NCBI GenBank assembly: GCA_034509495.1
Contig: CM067511.1
Location: 2,577,236 to 2,641,235 of the forward strand
DNA: 64,000 bases
Source of the DNA: Acestrorhynchus altus
Taxonomy: Eukaryota > Chordata > Actinopteri > Characiformes > Acestrorhynchidae
Direction of reading: 5' to 3'
This document shows positions 11,000 to 22,572 of the stretch, piece after piece. A program made the position numbers and the translations under genes. A model generated the notes under the pieces. It ran no database searches. It was not told the DNA's origin and saw only the letters and a program-made list of their open reading frames with translations. Each line of letters begins with the position of its first letter. The stretch's first letter is position 1.

Positions 11000-11565
11000 A
11001 GGTCCAGAGTGCTCTGGAGCAGGTTATCATCAAGGATGTCTCTGTACATCGCTGCAGTTGTCTTTCAGTTGACCCTGACTAGATACAGGCTTGATTGGTG
11101 GAGTGCTGCAGAAATGGTTGTCCTTCTGGTAGGTCCTCCTATGTCCAAAGAGTATTGTTGGAGCTCTGTCAGAGTGGCCCTTGGGTTCTTGGTCACCTAC
11201 CTGACTAAGGCCCTTCTTCCATGATCAGTCATTACAAACTTCTTCCATTACAGATGATGGAGTTTACTGTGCTCCCTGGGATCTTCAACGCAGCAGAATT
11301 TGTTTTCTGTATACTTCAGATCTGTGTCTCCATACAATCCTGTTTTGGATGTCTACAGACGGTTCCTTAGACTTCATGGCTTGGTTTGTGCTCATGTACT
11401 GTCAACTATGAGACCACTCCAATCAAACTGTAGAAACATCTGAACAATGATCAGTGGAAACAGTGACAAAGGATGTGAATACTTATTACGTAATTCTTTT
11501 TTTTTTTTTTTTTTTAATTTTTAATACATTTACAAAAACATTCAAACAAAACCTTGGTTCCTTGA
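11000..11565 (-). mobile_element. Tc1-like transposon relic, transposase N-terminal half
   Basis: It is antisense to the gene. The + strand has GATTGGTGGAGTGCTGCAGA, CTGTCAGAGTGGCCCTTGGG, TTCTTGGTCACCTACCTGAC and GAATACTTATTACGTAAT then an oligo-T run. These words belong to the well-known Tc1-like element abundant in fish, which places the element's 5' end near 11560. Frames are broken. Confidence 0.75.
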
Positions 11566-11919
11566 GAACTTTAGTGCAGTTTGGTGATTTCTCTGCTACT
11601 GTTTACTGAATGGAGGAGATGAACAGGTTGGTTTTAAAGGTGAAATCACCAACTGTGCTAGATTGTCGCTCACCAGAACCACAGTTGGTGTCGACTGTCC
11701 TCAGTAACTGAATTTCATTAATGCAGAAAACCAACCAATAATATTGATGACTACTGACGACCTAACATTTCCCTCTTACCTTCTCTGGTAACATATTTCT
11801 GGGATTCAGGCACACTGATCAATCCGGTCGAAGCAGTCCAAACCCAAAGCAATAGTCTCTCCTACTAGCTCTTTCCTGAAATCAGTGCCTGAACTGATGG
11901 TTCTTTGTTCTTCATGCAG

Positions 11920-12103
11920 AGATCGCAGACAAAGTGTACAACTTGTACAACGGCTATACCAGCGGCAAAGAGCAGCAGACGGCCTACAACATGCTGATGG
12001 AGATTTCTCCTCCCATGCTGTACCGCATTCAGCACCATTACAACTCCCACTACGAGAAGTTTGGGGACTTCGTTTGGAGGAGCGAAGATGAGCTTGGACC
12101 CAG
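11920..12103 (+). CDS. astn2: Astrotactin (probably astn2), penultimate coding exon: annexin-like domain, first part
   Basis: This 184-bp exon has acceptor TTCATGCAG and donor CCCAG|GTGAGA. It encodes 60 whole codons between two split codons, beginning IADKVYNLYNGYTSGKEQQ and ending GDFVWRSEDELGP. The segment is a strongly conserved hallmark of the astrotactin C-terminus and forms the start of the annexin-like domain that follows the FnIII domain in the extracellular or lumenal part. Phase agrees on both sides: the 5' split codon gives Glu and the 3' one (AG+G) gives Arg. The upstream intron is 1,353 bp and carries a Tc1-like fossil; the downstream intron is 10.2 kb. No frameshift or stop is seen, so the exon looks functional. 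Confidence 0.96.
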
Positions 12104-12261
12104 GTGAGATGCCAGAATGAGGAACTTTCTTCAGACCTTTCCATAGGTTATGATGGAATCTGGACTGTAATGTGAAGATGTTCAGTTGAATTTGTTTGCT
12201 GTTTATTCCCTAAGTCCCGCTATCATGTGGAGTACCAATGACTTCCTCACGCTTGAAGAGC

Positions 12262-12411
12262 AGCAGTTAGACCTTAGGGCCACCCTAGAGCTGTGAAATT
12301 CCACTATATTCAAACAGATTTCCGAGTACATTCACCTTTCTGTTCTTTTTGGGACACAGAAATGTATATGGTTTCATAGCTCAGAGGTGGCCCTACAGTC
12401 TAACCGCTTGT
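12262..12411. repeat. Foldback repeat with CAGTTAGAC...TAGGGCCACC arms
   Basis: CAGTTAGACCTTAGGGCCAC on the left pairs with the reverse complement of GTGGCCCTACAGTCTAACCG on the right, about 120 bp away. A related arm occurs once at 40285-40315 (CAGTTAGACTGTAGGGCC). It may be two inverted SINE ends or one MITE. Confidence 0.5.
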
Positions 12412-13049
12412 CAAGAATCTGAGAATAGAAAGTACAATTGTGTTATTGGCTGAATTGAGATTGAAGAAAGAAAAACGATAGCTCATAAAAGATTTGAATG
12501 AAATAATTTGAGTTAGATTGGTCTGATTCTGGTTTTCCTGTCGAGGTTTATTAAATAATGTTACATGCCTCTAGTAAGCACAGATATTGTGTTTTGAGCA
12601 AGTGGTGAACCATCTGCTGTATGGTCAGTTGAAGTCTGAGGTAACTTTAGTCCAGTTTGGAAGAACATCTTATCTCTTGAGAGCAGCGTTTATATCCTAG
12701 TATGGACACCAGTATGGACATCATGCTGCCTGCAGGCCTGCTTCCCTTCGTCAGCTGCCTCGTTAACACTGTAGTCTTGGACACTAGTCCTTGCAATAAA
12801 TAATTGGAACTGAGAGCAAAAATGATTTGTCGTTTGATTTAGCAAATTCCAGCAGTGTCTGGAGGTCACAGTTTCAGAAGAAATCTAGGTATCAAATTGA
12901 ATGTTCTTGACTATTTTCCTGGACCTGGAGAAGCCACTGCTTGCTTACACATATGCATCTTGTTAGGTATCCGTATAATAAGACGCTATTGTCTAAAAAA
13001 TTAATTACTTAAGCATGTGAATGATTATAGTTCTATGCCTGAAATAATA

Positions 13050-13375
13050 CACTGTTTGGGAAAAAGTATTGGGACACTGCTCATTCAGTGTTTCTTTTAA
13101 AGTCAAGGGTATTAAAAAGAGTTTATCCTGCTTTTGTTGGAGGAACTGTCTCTACTGTTCAGGGAAGACTGTCTACTAGATTTTGGAGCGACAAGAGCAT
13201 TAGTGAGATCAGGATATGGGATCATCACCGCTCCACCTCATTCCCAACTCTTCAACTCATTTCAGAAATATTGGATGGCGTTCCAGAGAACACAGAGAAC
13301 ACAGTTCCACTGCTGCACAGATCAGTGCAGGGACGTTTTAGACTTTCTAACCCATGTCTTGCATTAGACCTGGTG

Positions 13376-13413
<38 letters not shown>

Positions 13414-13490
13414 AGTGATGGGTGCAACTTTAAGTAGCTGAATACATTCATTAGAAGGGGTGTCCATGTAGTTCACCTTTTTAATTAAGT
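13050..13490 (+). mobile_element. 'GGGAAAAAGTATTGGGACAC' MITE, nearly complete
   Basis: It has the start GGAAAAAGTATTGGGACACT, the body AGAGTTTATCCTGCTTTTGT and TTCCAGAGAACACAGAGAAC, and the end ATTCATTAGAAGGGGTGTCC. A GT microsatellite (13376-13410) lies inside. This is the most complete copy of the family in the window. Confidence 0.78.
13376..13410 (+). repeat. GT microsatellite
   Basis: It is a pure GT run inside a MITE copy. Confidence 0.95.
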
Positions 13491-14127
13491 GTATCTACAC
13501 ACACCCAAATACCAGCCAAATCCATAGCTTTGCTGCGCAGGCAGCACCTTTCTATGCAGCTGCTGCCAGCAGCTCATTTTTGTCTTCTACTGAATAAAAA
13601 AGCTCATATAACAAACATCATTTCTGGCATTGATGTGGCTTAAGTTTTGGTTTACCATGAGGAAAGTTGCATTTGACGTGTTTCCGTCTCTGATTTCATG
13701 AATTACGTTGTAAATTCCACACAGTTGGCCACTCCCGGTTCACCCACCGATCAGACAGTCTGTTCATTTCATCCATCAGAAATGATACAGTGATCCATTT
13801 TCCATCACGAAGAGCCGTTTGAACTCTGTCCAATGAGAAATTCTGCACTCATTTCGGCACATCGTGTCTCTGTACTGGTTATGTCCCAAACCACAGACCT
13901 GAATCCTCACCACTACACTGTCTATACTATAAAATTAGCAGGTCTTCTCAACGGATCAAATGAATCTACTTACAATAGCACCTCTTTATTTGCTCAACAT
14001 TGTTTTGCTACACTAACTCTTACATCTAGAACAAAGAATAAATAAATAAATAAATAAATATTATTTATGTGATGAAAAATGTAAATCTTGCTAAAAAGAG
14101 AAATTTACATCTACATCTACATTTACA

Positions 14128-14146
14128 GAAGATAGATAGATAGATG

Positions 14147-14210
<64 letters not shown>

Positions 14211-14212
14211 GA
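14128..14212 (+). repeat. GATA microsatellite
   Basis: AGATAGATAGATAGATAGAT runs about 20 units with one interruption (GATGTAGATAG). Confidence 0.95.
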
Positions 14213-14639
14213 TGTAAAGTTATTAATTATATTAATTATAATGATTTTGTTATATGACTGGTACTTGTATCTCAGACTGTTAAAGGTAAAATCCAAAAGT
14301 TAGATAGGTCTTCTGCCCCCTTCCAAGTTGCCCAGGGGGAGTCAACACGCTGTACCGGACCATTTGAGCTTGATTTATCCCTTGGATTCGACAGCTCTAA
14401 TTGGGTCTAAAATCCTGCTCCAAATCCAAATGCAGCTTGAGAACATTCTGTTTGAGCCTGGTGCCCAATTTGACCCACAGCGTGAGTTTTGAATCTGAAA
14501 CTAACCTGAGCTCAACACATTGTGAACATTACTCTTCATTCCAAGCGTGGGTGAGACTACCACAACAGATTACTTTAAGGTGATCTGAAGTGAGAAAAGC
14601 AAGGAAAACAACAAAAATACAAAACCAAAAAAAGCAGGA

Positions 14640-15065
14640 GGATATTGGTGAAATCCAGATTGTCCTCTAGAAATTCCCTGTATTTATCCATCCATCTTCC
14701 CATCAACTCTGTCCAGTTTCCCTGTCCCTGTTGAAGAAGAGGGCCAGCATTAGGACAGCATATCCCACAGCACGATGCTGCCACCACCATGTTTGGTGGT
14801 GTTAGCTTTCTGCCACACATAGCATTCACATTAAGGCCAAAACCTGAGAAGAACACCTTCTTCCACATGATTGCTGTGTCCCCTACTGCAGGAGAAATAC
14901 GGGTGAAATCTTTTAAAAGCAGGAGGTGGCCTCAGCGTGAAATCTTACCCTGTCCCAAAATCGATGCACGCCCAGTTTTGTTCAGGTCTCCCAAAGTGGA
15001 CATTTGGGTGTTACTGGTCCGGACAAACATCTGAAGCTCTACTGGACACACCTCAGGCTTCAGCA
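14640..15065 (-). mobile_element. Tc1-like transposase relic (catalytic core region)
   Basis: The + strand has CATGTTTGGTGGTGTTAGCT, CCTTCTTCCACATGATTGCT and ATCCCACAGCACGATGCTGC. On the minus strand these give fragments such as GGRWMDKYREFLEDNL-like residues (the ORF reads MGRWMDKYREFLEDNLDF). They match the region around the second catalytic Asp of Tc1-type transposases. The frame is broken. Confidence 0.55.
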
Positions 15066-15171
15066 CCCATAAACTCAATGCACTCTCAGCACTTAGCACA
15101 GCTGAATGATGACGGTCGAGTGTTTTGTTTGCACTGCATCCTCTAACTCACTTTAATCCACTTCTCCCAGT

Positions 15172-15172
<1 letters not shown>

Positions 15173-15216
<44 letters not shown>

Positions 15217-15230
15217 ACACACTCTCTCTC
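15173..15230 (+). repeat. TC microsatellite
   Basis: CTCTCTCTCTCTCTCTCTCT is followed by ACTCTCACACACTCTCTCTC. Confidence 0.95.
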
Positions 15231-16254
15231 TCCATCTTGTCACACACATACATGCACATAAACACCACGGTCAGCAGTAATTTTGGCCTGCAAAATATTG
15301 GTTTAGGCTTCCAGTGCAAATCCAGGCCTATAAAACCAATCATGAGCAGGCTTGTTCCATTGGAGGACCATCTTGTAAGAACATAAATCTCATAAAAGAA
15401 TCCACCCCGGTGCTGCAGTATATTTTCATATTCGTTTATTCAAGCCCATCCGATGTTTTTATTTCCTTTCATTTACCTTTTTTATCCATATTTTCTGCGT
15501 CAAAACTGGTGACTGGACACCAGCTCGAAGTCGACAAATTACAGTCTTATTATTCCAAGCTCTCGGATAGAGAACGCCAAACGTTTTTGGGGTCTAACGA
15601 ATGTGGGCAAAGTGGCCACTGGCACAGCCTGAGCGGTGCGGTGGACTGTGGCCATGCTGGTGTACATTTGCAGAAGAGTTGTCTCTTAAAACCGGGCCAT
15701 CTGCAGGCTCTGAAGCATCTAGTGGATTCAGGTGTGCTGTTTTTGCTGTGTTTCTCTTCTGCCTCGACTTTTTATTTGTACTGATGGGCTTCAAAGCGGC
15801 TTGCTTGTCAGAGGTGTTTCCCGCTGGGAGCTGAAGAACAGGAGCAGGCAAGGTGTGTTTTGGGGCCAACCTGCTGCTGGTGTTGGCAGGACTTGGAACA
15901 CAAGGGAGTAAAAAATAAAAATAAAGCTTCTCTATGATGTGTCCAATCATGCCTCACTTGAGCAGGGTTAACAAATCCTGAATTACATAATGGTTATGAA
16001 ACAGTGACATGTCCTGAGTGCTGTCTCCGCGAGGCTCTGTTAGGCTGTGAGGTGTTTGAAATGTTGTGGCTATTTCAATGTGCTGTTCCTTCATATGAAG
16101 CGGTCAGTGGAGCACACCGGCTAATAAGTTGACCCTTTCTGTGCCAGGCTGGGCTTTGAGTCCACATCAAGGTATTTTCACAACCAGTCCAAAGGCAAGG
16201 CAACAGAGTTGGTTTGAGCTTTTCGGACGCAGTGTGCACCAGCCTATAAACAGA

Positions 16255-16465
16255 ACTCACTGTCTTGTTTGTTCTGAGACCACCGCCTTACTGTCACTGG
16301 TTCTAATAACCAGCTTCTCCAGTTCTGAGACCTTGCCCTTCCTGTAACCAGTCCAAATAACCTTCTGTTTTTTTGGATTGTAGGACCTTCCCCTGATTGC
16401 GATTGGTCCTTTAAACCATGCCTTCTTTGTTCTGAGACCACAATTTGGCTGTTAGGACCTTCCCC
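16255..16465 (+). repeat. Tandem repeat with GTTCTGAGACC, array 1
   Basis: TTTGTTCTGAGACCACCGCC, CAGTTCTGAGACCTTGCCCT, TTTGTTCTGAGACCACAATT and two TAGGACCTTCCCCTG alternate with GGTTCTAATAACC and GATTGGTCCTTTAA words. Divergence between units is high. It is related to 18050-18315. Confidence 0.65.
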
Positions 16466-16474
16466 TGGCAATGT

Positions 16475-16985
16475 TCTAGGCTTCGAATCTCAGAGTAACC
16501 TACAGAATAATGCACATATCACAACAAACTACAAGATATACCCTATATTACCCTTGGTCTCATAATTGTTACATGATAAAGATATTGGGTTACAGAGGAA
16601 AACGAGAAGGAAGAGGCTGTCTGTTCGCTTTCATTGCTTGCACATTGTTCAAATTTCAGAATAAAAGTTGTGAGAAAGGATAATACTGGTACATGCATAA
16701 ATAAATAAAAATAATAAAGGACATTCAGGTTGTTTTTTTATTTTATTTTATTTGCACCGCCACTGTCAAGTGCTTTGAATAACTTATTATTATTATTATT
16801 TTTAGTCCAAACTTTGCAGGCACAAGTAAATGTTTGATCAGAACATGGTCAAATTCATACAAATATGTAAAGTCTGTTCATTTTAACATCGCAAATGAGG
16901 TACATGTGACTGTGGCCTATTATTTTCAAATCTGAAAAAAACATCCCACAAAAATCATGCCAAGGGTGCAGCTTAAATAGTTACT
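16475..16985 (+). repeat. Same element without the GC-box module
   Basis: Head (CTCAGAGTAACCTACAGA, ACAACAAACTACAAGATATA) and tail (TGGGTTACAGAGGAAAACGA, TTTCAGAATAAAAGTTGTGA, ACATCCCACAAAAATCATGC) are present. The CTGCATACAGACTC...GGGGCGGGG module is missing. This copy shows that the module is a separable part of the element. Confidence 0.75.
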
Positions 16986-18049
16986 TTTACTGTCATTCTG
17001 GATTAAAGGTGTGTTAAATCAGGCAAACATTAAGAGCAGAGCAGTAAATGGAGCCCAACAGCCCTGATATATAGTTGATAGGGTCTTAAAAGTTGAATAG
17101 TTGAAACAATGCAAAACAAGGCTCAGAATCACATCTGACACGACTGACTTCATTGACCGGTAGCTTGAAGGAAAGAACAAAGCTGAAGTATCTAATCTTG
17201 CTATGAATGGAAGTCTTTTCTTGACTGTTAAGCAGAAATTTTCAGCTTCAAATTACATCTGGATTGGCAGCAGAAGCAGGAAATCCAGAGCCAAGTTAAA
17301 CATTGTATTTGTCAGTGGAGTAGCACCAGCAAAAACCTTGCATTGCTACCATATTATTGTAGAGATCCATCCGTCCCTCCCAAACAGACCACCCTCACAG
17401 GAGCCCCGTTTGTCCTTCTTCAAGTGGGGTGATTACTAGATGTTCCAAGTGAGATGATTGTTCCCAAAAAAGAAACCCAGCAAAAGGACATTTCAAATCC
17501 ACACACTTTGTTGTTGCTACAGCGGTTGATACCTTTGCTACAAACACAACATTTGGTTTGAAATTTGTAGAGTTTGTCCGCTCGGCTGCCTGGAAGTGCT
17601 TATTGTGGCTTAATAAATCATATCAAGCTTTTGGAATAAAACTCACATAAAGGAGGATTTGGTCAACTTTTTGTGTGTGGCAGCCCCTTGGAGTCCAGCA
17701 GGAAGGCTTTTGGAGGGAAGACGGGGGGATTATTTATGGCTCCGAATTGGCAGCCTTTGGCTGCACTGGGCTTATTTATGAGGCCGTTCTATCGGTGGTG
17801 CCTTTTAAAAGGTAAAAGTGTAGCCAAGTGAAATGCGATCGCTCGGAAAAGCTCTGCACGAAAAGAGGGATTGCTCGCATCCTGTTCCGTTTGGACAAAG
17901 GCAGCACTTGGGTCCAGTATCAGCCAGGTGATTCGTGGGATACTTAGATAAATGGGATGTAGAATCACTGCTGCTTAATAATGATGCCTTTATGGGTATT
18001 GACATCCTTCTACAGTACAACAGAATGATGCTGTACCACCCTGCTGCCA

Positions 18050-18315
18050 CTGACTCCTATTGGTCCTAATCACCACCGTGTTTGTTCTGAGACCCGTGCC
18101 TCACTACAATTGCTCCGAATGACCTGGCAACACGTGATTGGTCCTAATCATCACTTTTTGGGGTTCTGAGACCTTTTCCTTGACTGTGATTAGGCCTAAT
18201 AACTACCTTCTTTGTTCTGAGATCATGGCATGAATGTGATTGGTACAAATAACCTAATAGTCTGACAGTGATTGGCCCTAATCACCAATGTTTTGGGTTC
18301 TGACATCTTCCTGTG
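18050..18315 (+). repeat. Tandem repeat with GTTCTGAGACC and GATTGGTCCTAAT, array 2
   Basis: The units TTTGTTCTGAGACCCGTGCC, GGGTTCTGAGACCTTTTCCT, TTTGTTCTGAGATCATGGCA and GGGTTCTGACATCTTCC alternate with TATTGGTCCTAATCACCACC, GTGATTGGTCCTAATCATCA and GTGATTGGCCCTAATCACCA. It shares its motif with the array 1.6 kb upstream. Confidence 0.7.
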
Positions 18316-20374
18316 GCAGCTTAGGGAACCCGGGTATTGAACCCACAATCCTGTGAACAGGGACACACTTTCTCCTATTTTCCATTTATTTTGCAATGAA
18401 TTGGTTTGAAAGATAAGCTGAAAGTCGTCGTCCTCATTTCTGTGCTCATTTCTAGTTGCTCCAGGGCTGCTCTACTGATGCCTTACAGACATTTTGACTG
18501 AAAAAAAGGTGCAATTATTTGTAGGAAGTAAAGCAGTCATATCATCACCATCATCAGGCATCATTATGATGGTGTTTGTTAAAGACATCAGTGAAACACA
18601 TTGTGAACAAACTGAAATGGGGTGATTCTTAACTGAGGACTCTTTCAATCGTTTTTTAAAAACTAAAATATACGCAATAAAATACATTTATCAATTATAT
18701 TTATTTAGTAAAGAAACTCAGGGATTTAACAGGGTTCACTTACTTTTTCACCCTCTCTACTGATAGACATATGAGTACCATCATTGGCATGTTTTTGGTT
18801 GGTAGTGACATTCATGGTTTTGCCAACACTTACCAACAGCCTTTAGAGCCCTAGACACATTAACAGTGGAAATGAGGACAGCGGGCATATGTGTGTCTGC
18901 TGCCACAGGTGGGTTAAAGGTGGAGATTAAAATCGGTTGGGAAAACTTGTTCAATGAGCCTGTGGAAATGGAAAAGTACCACCATCTATAATAAAACAAA
19001 TAAAAAACAAACAAATAAATAAATACCACTTTTAACGGAAGGTTCCTATACATACACATATGCACACACAAGTTGTTGTTGTTTTCTTTTTTATTTATTT
19101 ATCTTTTTTTCTTTTCTTAAAGAAAGAAAATTGATTGTACTTCTGAGCAATGGCTCTAAAGTGTTTTTTTCTTCTGCACTGCTCCAGTTAAGCCAGTTAG
19201 GGGTTGAGAGATGTGTATGAGTATGTATTTTCTGAATTGATTTGGGTGATTATTGACGTCTAGATGTCTGGAGCTGCATTAGCTTTGTAGTTACACTTTA
19301 TAACCTTAACAATAACAAATGCTGGACGGGAAAGAGGCCTTGGCTGATCGACTACATCTGGGTGAAGTGGGACATTTTCGCCTATGCATTGCTTTATTGC
19401 TTGAAATCTTCTGGCACGAAGCCTTCTCCCCTCCAAATTGCTTGCTTAAAAATCTTTGTGTGGGCGAACTAATTCACTCAGTCCAGAGTGCTGAAGCGTG
19501 TCGCCCTCGTTTTTCCAGCAGTGGCGTTATTTAATGAAATGCTGCGATTCCTAATTGATTCTCGCAATCGAAATCGATGCTTCTGAATTACAGCCACTGG
19601 GACTGTGGCGGAGTTGCCTGACCGGCGGCTGAAGTCTCGGAGTGTCAGCATGCTTTACAGTTAGCGATTATCTGAATGTTGGTGTTACGAAATGAGCCTC
19701 TTTTCACTGCAGACCATGAGCTGCCCTCCGGAGACCCCAGTCAAAGTGCCATAAATAGCTATGATTTACGCTCGGATGCAGCTTTTCCATTTGTATGTGT
19801 GTAGATAGCGTATGCTCGGCACACTGTACCGCATACGGCACCAAGATAAGCTCTGCTGCCCAGATGGTATTTCATGAATTGCTGCCCCGTTACCGGTCAT
19901 ATTTTGTCTTGGCAGTATCAGCTGCTTAGTGAGAACCCATGATAGGAAGGCATAACACTGCCTAAGTCCAGGCACTACAAATGGAAAAGGGCTGCAGGTC
20001 TAAATCGCTGGCTCTTATGAGCTTTGAAGAGTTGCGTGTTGCACCTCTCAAAATAGACTTTAAAAAAGAAAAAATGAGAGGGAAATATTGCCCTGTCAAA
20101 TGAAGATTTAAGACCTGTGTTTTGAAGGAATGGTGTGGTGAAAGATCTAATTTACCCATATTTCCGCTGATCCCAGATGGAGTCAATCAGCCAAGTTTGG
20201 ACATGCTTGGCTATGAGACTGATAAAGCGATCAAACGCTAGAAGTCGATAGTCAGGCGAGTGTTTCCATAAATACGTGACTACAAACATCTCCTAACCTG
20301 CTCAAACTGCATCCGGGTCTTCGTTAACTCTTAGAACCCGATTTCTGCACTTTGCGGGCAGTTACATGCTGTTA

Positions 20375-20960
20375 TCTAAGCTTCATAACTCGGGATCAGA
20401 GTAACCTACAGATATGACGCACGTATCAGAACAAACTACAAGACATATAACCATGTCGATTGGACAACTACAACTGTCCACCACAATCCATCCATTTCCA
20501 TTGGAATTAAATCCCAGTTTAAATGCCAAACCAGCTTCCAGTGCATGTTTACTGCTCTGTCCACGTGAACATGATCAACCTGCATACAGACTCTGACTGA
20601 TCAGAGAGAGGGGGCGGGGCTGATGCTCTGTATGCAGGTTGAGCATTAGCCCCGCCCCCTCTCTCTGATCAGTCAGAGTCTGTATGCAGGTTGAGCATCA
20701 GCCCCGCCCCCTCTCTCTGATCAGTCAGAGTCTGTATGCAGGTTGAGCATCAGCCCCGCCCCCTCTCTCTGATCAGTTAGAGTCTGTGTGCAGGTTAATC
20801 ATGTTCACGTGGACGGAGCAGTAAACATGCACTGGAATCTCCTTTGGCCTTTAAACTGGGATTGAATTCAGTTGGAAACGAGTGAAGTTTAGCTGTTTTC
20901 TGATCCTGATCCTGATCCTGAGATAGAAGCCTAGACTATAACAGTTCACAAAGTGCAGCT
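20375..20960. repeat. Palindromic GC-box minisatellite element
   Basis: A normal head and one forward unit (20573-20624) meet, at about 20625, a truncated and then three full units in reverse orientation. The reverse complement of the head flank follows (GAGCAGTAAACATGCACTGG, then TTTAAACTGGGATTGAATTC). The left boundary CCCAGTTTAAATGCC near 20513 pairs with the right boundary near 20862, so about 350 bp form a head-to-head inverted repeat. Confidence 0.85.
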
Positions 20961-21839
20961 TTTGGGTTCTAGAAGTTAAGACTTAAGTAAACTCAGTGTG
21001 CTGAGTAAGGGCCTTAGACCTGACCTCACTCAAAGGTTACGAAAGCTCTAATCCTCAGTTTGCCCACAGATTTTCACTTAACAGCAACTTTCCACGAGAC
21101 AAATGTTATTCAATATCTTTTCTTCTGGTCAGGAAAGAGGAAGGACCTGGAACAAACAGCTGGAATTGTTCTCTCGTTAAATCACAGAGCATCGCTGACA
21201 TTTCACAATTCACATTCCTTTTCCCATTTTTCTGTCCAAACATTCACGCAGTCATTCCTGCCAAGCATTGTTTTGATAAGCGTATCCATTTACATAATAT
21301 TTTCGATGTCCCAAAACCCAGTGTTTGCAGCTATATTCAGACGGGAACTACTGGCTGAGGAAGAAGCTGAGGCAGAGGCTGAACGAGGCACTTTTTTTCT
21401 TCCTCCTCCTCCTCGCTTGAGCCTCAGTGTGTTGTGGCAAAACACAGAGAGGAAGTATGTGAGCAGTACCTTTCCCTGGCCCCCAAGCATAGCCCCTCTC
21501 TGCCAGGGCCTGCGGGACGCTGCCAACCCAAGCCCTCCGTGGATGTTTGTGTAATCACATCTTCTCTCCCAGACTGGAGCTGGAGAACCCGTCCAGTGGC
21601 CACCAATTGCCGGCTATTTTCCACTTTATAAAACATTATCAACTGAAGCCTTTTATGAAAATCTGATGCGGTAAACGTCTGGAATTAGGATTTTACATGG
21701 GACTCAGAATTCCTTTCTGAATTCCTCCAGTGACGTTCTGAATGAGCTCCTTCAGACCCAGCTAACTCTGACAGGACTGAGGCCGGACTCTGTGAGGGAG
21801 TCTGGCTTTTATTCGGTCAGAAAGACTGGACCATCGCAA

Positions 21840-22101
21840 CACATACAGTTATTGTCTCTCGCTCTCCCTCACTCAATCATCCTTCTCTCTTTTCCATCTG
21901 TCTGTCCATCCTTCTCCCTCTCATTCTCTTTCTTTCCTTTCTTCTAGTTATTTTTCTTTTTTTCATTTATGTATTTATTCCTCCTTTCTATGATTTTTTT
22001 CTTTCTTTTTCTTTCTCTTTCTTTATACTTCTTCTTTCTCTCTTTCTTTTACACTTTAGTTTTTTTTTGTTTCTTTCTTTCTTTCTTTCTTTCTTTCTTT
22101 T

Positions 22102-22160
<59 letters not shown>

Positions 22161-22334
22161 CTTTTACACCCCTCTCACTGAAGCCATTTCCTCCTCTGTC
22201 TCTCTATCACATTTATTGTTTTTCTCCCACCCTCTGTCTATCTCCCACTCATATCTCTACCCCCCCTCACGTTCTGGATTTCTCTGCCTCACACTTACAC
22301 CCTTCTCCCTCTCTTTTTCCTTCTCCACCTGTAG
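21840..22334 (+). repeat. Long pyrimidine tract with TTTC microsatellite before the last astrotactin exon
   Basis: About 500 bp are almost all C and T on the sense strand, including a TTTC array at about 22066-22163. The tract ends in the TTCTCCACCTGTAG acceptor. Confidence 0.85.
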
Positions 22335-22572
22335 GAAAGCTCACCTGATCCTGAGGCGTGTGGACCGGATCAGCCTCCTGTGCCGCTCTTTGCTGCGGAG
22401 CGGCTACATCCAGAGCCGGACGGAGAACGTTCCATATGCCACCTGCCGCAGCGAGGAGGTTCGGCCTGCGGGCACTGTATGGCACAGCTCCCTGCATGAC
22501 ACACGACTGGCCTGCGTGGACAAGCTGCTGTCCGTCCAGCGCAACATATATGGCAAGTCCAAACTGCGGTGA
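22335..22572 (+). CDS. astn2: Astrotactin (probably astn2), last coding exon with stop codon
   Basis: The exon follows acceptor CCACCTGTAG and encodes 78 residues after a completed Arg codon, then TGA at 22570-22572. It begins KAHLILRRVDRISLLCRSLL and ends SVQRNIYGKSKLR. The block containing YIQSR and CRSEEVRPAG is characteristic of the astrotactin C-terminal annexin-like domain. Four cysteines (exon residues 16, 37, 60 and none after) are in places expected of the family only as far as I recall. The exon is GC-rich compared with its surroundings and follows about 500 bp of almost pure pyrimidine sequence, including a TTTC microsatellite. Joined to the two previous exons it gives the C-terminal 173 residues. 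Paralogue choice (astn2 rather than astn1) is inferred from synteny with pappa. Confidence 0.96.

Larger units (their letters stand above)
10567..11919 (+). other. Astrotactin intron, 1,353 bp, with MITE and Tc1-like relics
   Basis: The intron is bounded by GTGAAT and ATGCAG. Its middle is occupied by a truncated 'GGACAAAAGTATCGGGACGC' MITE and an antisense Tc1-like fossil ending in an oligo-T run near 11499-11515. The rest (10567-10830, 11570-11919) shows nothing recognisable. Confidence 0.7.
12104..22334 (+). other. Last astrotactin intron, 10.2 kb
   Basis: No exon was recognised. Contents include a foldback repeat (12262-12411), a MITE (13050-13490), a GATA microsatellite, a Tc1-like relic (14640-15065), two related tandem arrays (16255-16465 and 18050-18315), a copy of the GC-box element lacking the GC-box module (16475-16985), its palindromic form (20375-20960), and a pyrimidine tract before the last exon. 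Apparently unique sequence with no recognised function fills 15300-16250, 17000-18050, 18320-20370 and 20960-21840. Confidence 0.65.

Noticed and set aside
15314..15784. A 156-codon + strand open frame
   Set aside because: No domain, and composition is like the surrounding intron. It is treated as chance.
21060..21554. A 164-codon + strand open frame upstream of the last astrotactin exon
   Set aside because: It overlaps other open frames on both strands, has Glu/Pro-rich low-complexity parts and matches no family I know.
22066..22163. Phe/Leu/Ser-rich frames that look like membrane segments
   Set aside because: They are translations of the TTTC microsatellite.
12104..22334. A nested TRIM32 gene, known inside an intron of human ASTN2
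   Set aside because: No long ORF with RING, B-box or NHL features is in the introns present here; it would be expected in an earlier intron outside the window.
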